A stretch of DNA of 64,000 nt, taken from assembly GCA_001579985.1 (NCBI GenBank), contig LRSR01003805.1, positions 31,879 to 95,878 on the forward strand. The letters are read 5' to 3'. This document shows positions 58,994-64,000 of the stretch, one piece after another. The DNA comes from Hypsibius dujardini (lineage: Eukaryota; Tardigrada; Eutardigrada; Parachela; Hypsibiidae). Below the pieces are notes generated by a model. The model was given only the letters and a program-made list of their open reading frames with translations, ran no database searches and was not told the DNA's origin. Both the position numbers and the translations under genes were made by a program. How positions within the stretch are numbered: position 1 is the first letter of the stretch; the number at the start of each line of letters is the position of its first letter.

Positions 58994-61900
58994 CTATAAA
59001 TCTAGCAGGTCTCTGAATGAAAACGGCGCGTAGAGGTATCCTTCGCCTGCGTAGAATTTGTTTTGGAATTCCACCCTGCAAACAAAACAAAGTATCAAGT
59101 ATGCTGTATTTTTGTATACGTCCGAGTTATGTTTTGTCCGTAGCTAGAGTCGCTTGTATGGCCAAATTTGAATCGTCTGGCCGTATGATGTATTTATTTT
59201 GAGAAGGCAAGTCGCCGAAAAAGGTCTAAATGGGTCAGTGAAGTATTTGGGCTAGGGCTTGTGGCCAATCTTACCAGTGCAACCGCAGTGTGTGTAGAAA
59301 AGCGCTCATGCCTTCCATGAAGACCAGGATGCAGAGGCTGAACGCCGCCCATATTGCAAAGATGATGAAGAGAGGCACGATGCCGATCCAACCGGAACCG
59401 ACTAACGTAAAAGCTTCATTGAGAACCTTGGTCCAAAGCACGTCAGCCAGCTCTGAAAGTTACCAATGGCAATATAGAATAATAAATGATTGGGCTTCGA
59501 CTGCTAGTGTCAACCACTCTGGCCGAGTTTCAGCCCATCAGGGTACTTACGAGCGTGAGCTAATCCAAGCGCCCAAAGTCGCAAATAGGATGCCGTGTTG
59601 CTGACCACCCCAAGGCAAAACTCGATCGTGTGGATACCTTGAACGACCATCACATCTCCAAATCCTTGAGCCTAAAAAAATCAAGTATATATAACCCTGG
59701 GTTTTAAAATCGTTTTTATTTTGTTGTCTGTCTGTTTGTCGTTCTGCCTGACCACCTTCTAGCCTCCCTGCAACACTTTGTTGACCTTGATGGTCCTCTT
59801 ACCCCATGCCCTTCCTGTTGATGTTCCTCGTCGGCCACTGGTTGAAGCAGTTGTGTTACCTTTAATAACATAGTAAACATTCATCTAGTTGTATGTTATG
59901 GAGGATTAAAGGCATACTGACTTGCCTTACGGTTTTGACGGTGACGCTTAATAAGTGGAACCACTAGCAGCATAACAGGAATGCACAAGATGATGATCAC
60001 AAGTAGCACTTTTTGTAATGTATCCTGCACACCAACATAGAATATGACACTAGTTGGTTCGCGCAGTTATTGCAAGGGCAGGGGCGAAAATACTTCAGTA
60101 TACCTGATTTTGGTAGAATTTGTTGGCTAAGCAAACGCTTCCGTCGGGGTTGATCTTGTTATCCTCTAGACTCTTCATAATGACCATAAACATGTTGATA
60201 AAGGCGCTGAGCAAGCTCGGTGCACATCCGTAGGGTTCTGCCACAAAATGGATCCACTTGTAGAAGATAATGACGACCAAGTAGCCAAACATGCACCATA
60301 AGAAGAGGATCTGCGGAATGTACTCCAACAAAATGGCCATGTACTCTTTGTGGTGGGCATAGTTGAAACAGCTGAGGGTGATGCCGAAAGACATGTGCAG
60401 GACGGCGAAGATCACTGACATTTTCATTTTGAAGGAGTTTGTGAAGGATACCTGCAGCGCAAACTTTTATCAACATAGCCATAAATACAGAAACTATTTG
60501 AAGAGTCCACAATTCATTTACTGACTAATATTTTCATAACCATTTCTGTAGATTTATATGCGCGTATACCCAAATAATATTTTTATCTTATAATTTATCA
60601 CCAGGAGCAGATAAAGTTCATTTTATTAAGGTATTGCCCTTGTTAAATAATTCAAAGATTATTTTTGTTTCTTTTTCTCAATTATATACCGGTTTAGCTA
60701 CCATTATAAAACACAAAGTCTTGCTGCTCAATAAAATATTCTTTTTCATAAAATCAAGCCCTATAGAAGAATTATTCGTAAATGTACCTGGTTCTTGGCT
60801 AATTCCCATATTGGATCGATACCGTATGGGTAGGGAGTTTTGGCTTTAAAATTTGAGCCGGGATCGAGGCTAGTTTCAAATGCTTGAATTTCTTCGCTGA
60901 AGAGAGTTGCATTTGCCTTAATGGAATGAGGTATTTGGGCTAGAAATTGGTCTAAATCGGCGTTGTTGCCGACCCTCCAGGAGCTGCCGAAGATGTTGAA
61001 GGCATTGCCGAAGGCGTCGTTATAAATGAAGCCAGCGTAGATGCTGAAGAAGCCCATCAGAAGGATGATGTAGCGGCCATCAAACAACATACCGAGCATC
61101 TGAAAAATATTGCCAACAGTATACGTTTAACATTTTATTTCAAATGCAATTGCAATTTTACGGCCAAAATTATTATTTTACTAGTATGAGCAATAATATA
61201 ATTAAATTACCGTCGCAAAAATATTGCATGACGTGTGATATTTATAGCAGAAACATCGTAATTGCAATGACGTTCGATTTGTCATTCGCAGACTCCCTAC
61301 CTCGCTTTTATGGATATTTCGTTCCATAATGAACTTTTGGAATATCACCATGAAAAGAGCCATAAGCATCATTATGGTGCCATGACCGACGTCACCGAAC
61401 ATCACCCCAAAAAGAAATGGAAAGGTCGTCGTTGTGAAACATGCCGGGTTGACCTCTTTGTAAGTTGGAATGCCTAGCAGAAATGACAACCATGATATTC
61501 ATCTTGACAAAGAAGAGACAAGTTTGCCCTTACGACGTTACCGTAAGCATCGACAACTTTCTGAAATCCCCGGGTGAACTCGCTAGTCTTGTTATAAGTT
61601 GGTGGCTGCTTTGTGGTGAAAATGTTAAGAAGAAGTGACGGTTTGCTTGCACCTGCTAGTTCCTGCAAAAGCAGTAGGAAAACTTTATATTTTATTCATA
61701 CTTTCTCATAGTACTCATAGAACAGAAGTTTTTTTATAGACGCAATATGACAGAAGAATAGAATGCCAAATAGATAGTCGCGAGACCGACACAGAAACAA
61801 AAATACAGGTAGAGAGGCTGGCAGGCAGGCAGGCAGGCAGGTAAACAAACAGACAAACGGACAAACAGACAGACATACAGGCAGGCAGACAGGCAAGACA

Positions 61901-63756
61901 GAGAGACAGAGAGAAAGACAGATGGACAGTACTTACGGATCCTCGCTCTATTGCTGCACGTGCAGTGGTCTGTTCCTCGGCAGGACACCAGCATTCCCCA
62001 ATCAAGCAGTGGTCTGATAGATCCAAGTTGAAAAGACTCATCGTGTAGAAGATGGCTTTCAGCTTCCTGACCTTACTTCGCCAAGCAGGAAGTTTACTTG
62101 CAATATCTGCCAATAACTTTCTCTGATGTTCTTTACTTTCTTCAAGCACCTTGAAAGAAGTGATGAATGGTACTTTTGGATGTGCATTGGCCTTAATTAA
62201 TCAGATACTGTATTCACCTACGGTGATAATATCAGACACCTCCGTTCTAAGCCGATTTTGAGCCTCTTCTCTCTCTTGAGGGTAGGCAATAAACGGATAC
62301 AGCTTGGCACGGTACCTGCAAAATATCAACAAATTTTGTTTGGATAGAAAAGTTCTTTTGCGCTGTGATAGCTAAATTATAAACGAGGAGATTGGTTGCC
62401 AAAATGTTCTGCCCCAAAACACCTGCTAATGGCTACTTTGTACATCATGCGTCTCAAAGAGTAATAACTTCCACTGGGGCTGGCGGCTATCAATCAGTTG
62501 TACGAATATGTAAGATAGCTTACGCGGTGCATGCCTTTTCCACTTTGACCTTTAGTTGAGCCCCCTGAACGATAATGATGAAGCAGCAATTGACTGAACT
62601 CCAGCAAAAGTACATATTTCCGTTACAGATCCGCCATAACATTCGCTCAAAGGAATGAGCTGTTTTTTCACGAAGAACTCCACAAATGATACTAAAAAAA
62701 CCCCTTGTCCAATTATATAAAAAATAATTACCGTAATATTAGATTGCATGTCAGAGTTCACGAACTGAAGCTTAAGCGAGGATGAGATCTTATGATGGAG
62801 TAAAGCAGTTTTTTCTTCCGCTATAGTAGCTCCGCCTTGGTCGTCGGAATTTGCAAGTTGGTTAGGTGAAGGCAAGACTACGTTTGCCTAATTAGGAGAT
62901 ACTTGATTATTTATGAATCTTCTCACAATTCATCATGTTAAAAATACTTGAACTGAAACTAATTTGGCTGCTCGTTGATTAATTAATTTAGAGGTAGATG
63001 TAGTTTTAAATTTCTTAAAGCAAGATCAAACGAATTCTACTTTTTTATTATAATAAAACTGAAAAAGGTTTTGTTATATTATATTCAGTGTTGTTTTCTT
63101 AATAACCAATAACACACCTGTTGAAGAAATATGTCAATTTGACGGAAGACATCCGCTTGCAGTTGCAAGTCCATTTTCCGGTCCTCGAGCATGCTCATGT
63201 AGTCCTTAACTTTAAACACGTCCACTTTAATTTCCGCTAGATTTTCCTGTTTCAGAAGAAGCGCCATTAAAATTCTACCAAAAATCATTGCAAGAATAAT
63301 CAACTGAATGATTACCAGCAAGGTGACGTATTCCCGTGGTGAAGGTGTGGGGAGATGGATAAAATACGGTGAGACTTTGAGATGAGCCACTGCCAAGCTC
63401 AAACTATCTGGATAAACAGAGCAATGCGTGTAAATATGAAGGACAAAGCTAGCTCGGAAAGAAACTCAAGGTTCTCTACCAAGGATGCGTTCCATTTCTA
63501 CGCAGGCAAAGATTTCGTTAACAAAGATGCGTCGAAATTGGGCGTCATTAACGCTGACCTATTACATCACAGTCACTCATGAGCTTCAACTATTTTTCAA
63601 CCAATAATTATATCTTATAAAATTATTGATCTTTCTTACGTCGCAAAAATGAAGCACGCCTGCGTCGCCCAATTCCGCGAGAATACTATAAGCCGATTCC
63701 GATTGGAGAATCAACTGACACATCACCATGTCACGGGAACGAAAAAGCGAACCCAT
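58994..63756 (-). CDS. ATP6V0A: V-ATPase V0 subunit a (116 kDa)
   Basis: Seventeen exons: 63756-63640, 63558-63480, 63407-63316, 63246-63118, 62887-62732, 62691-62524, 62315-62222, 62149-61937, 61662-61542, 61473-61301, 61099-60788, 60451-60104, 60024-59926, 59859-59803, 59671-59551, 59452-59275, 59075-58994; about 845 residues. Subunit a is the membrane stator that, with the c ring, forms the proton half-channels. Start MGSLFRS is the family start. Landmarks: [89 protein letters not shown] (with the essential Arg), [14 protein letters not shown]. One donor is GC (GTAAG|GCAAGT at 59925). Exons 1-5 and 6-17 are each in phase, but 5 to 6 is off by one; a GC donor at 62747 would restore it. The loop after NGNMYF lacks about 20 residues. 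Confidence 0.94.
61805..61930 (-). repeat. GGCA/GACA repeat in V-ATPase a intron
   Basis: GGCAGGCAGGCAGGCAGG then ACAGACAGACA units on plus, so CTGCCTGC and CTGTCTGT on the sense strand. It immediately follows the donor of exon 62149-61937. Confidence 0.75.
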
Positions 63757-64000
63757 TACGCCCGCAACGTCACCGAATGCCACTTCATTCAACAAAAAGG
63801 CTCGCCTTTCTTCCTCACAATATATCATCCATCTCAAAATTAAGAGACGTCACGGCAAAGAAATAAAACGCTCAATCAATGGGGCTCTTGATAGAATACA
63901 GATCCGTGCAAAAATTGGGGAAATTGCATTTAGCAGTGTCATGAAATGATTCAAGGCGAGGGAGTGAAGGAATGGTGTTTGTAATATGGATGCATGGATG
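63757..64000. other. Upstream region of V-ATPase a, nothing supported
   Basis: 5' flank of the minus-strand gene. No core promoter motif was recognised. The right edge carries a short TGGATGCATGGATG repeat. Confidence 0.4.

Noticed and set aside
1-64000. CRISPR array, bacterial operon or phage-like system
   Set aside because: Spliced metazoan genes throughout. The tetranucleotide tracts are decayed microsatellites, not regular repeat-spacer arrays.

Overview
The window is nuclear DNA from an invertebrate animal. Coding regions are split by GT-AG introns (plus a few probable GC-AG introns), and the recognisable genes are metazoan: a BCL11-type zinc-finger factor, an ataxin-2 homologue, a USP2-type deubiquitinase, calmodulin and two V-ATPase V0 subunits. 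Intron sizes run from about 40 bp to over 3 kb. Introns carry many decayed CTGTCTGT/GACAGACA repeats and small terminal-inverted-repeat elements. The species cannot be named from the sequence; a spiralian (possibly a flatworm) is a guess. Exon borders below were set by hand, from splice sites and continuous reading phase.

Layout. The left edge may hold the 5' end of a minus-strand gene (1-157). From 1487 to 21167 (+) lies one very long secreted mosaic gene, 5' end not found. It reads SRCR, half SRCR, fibrinogen-related domain, Pro/Ala/Ser linker with a furin-type site, three discoidin (F5/8C) domains, PAN/apple, a fourth discoidin, half SRCR, sushi, and four F-type-lectin-like domains. From 21168 to 24765 is a non-coding stretch with a TA-flanked MITE. 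From 24766 to 28681 (+) is an 806-residue protein I do not recognise, with a helical front, a disordered tail and a DSGIHS motif. From 30516 to 32584 (+) is a broken cathepsin L-like gene. Calmodulin is at 33698-34229 (-). A CACTA-ended inverted-repeat element encloses a possible small gene at 35553-36331.

The right half is denser: BCL11-like (39033-42818, -) and ataxin-2-like (44527-49838, +) in head-to-head orientation, then a USP2-like protease (51042-56564, +). It ends with V-ATPase proteolipid c (57295-58938, +) and subunit a (58994-63756, -), which converge with only 55 bp between stop codons.

Functional links. Subunits a and c form the proton path of the same V0 sector. Ataxin-2 carries both an LSm-like fold and a PAM2 motif for poly(A)-binding protein. 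The mosaic protein has only extracellular recognition modules and no visible membrane segment, so it is most likely a secreted recognition or matrix protein. Mobile-element remnants are frequent: mariner-like, piggyBac-like, CACTA-like and several fold-back elements lie in introns and intergenic DNA.
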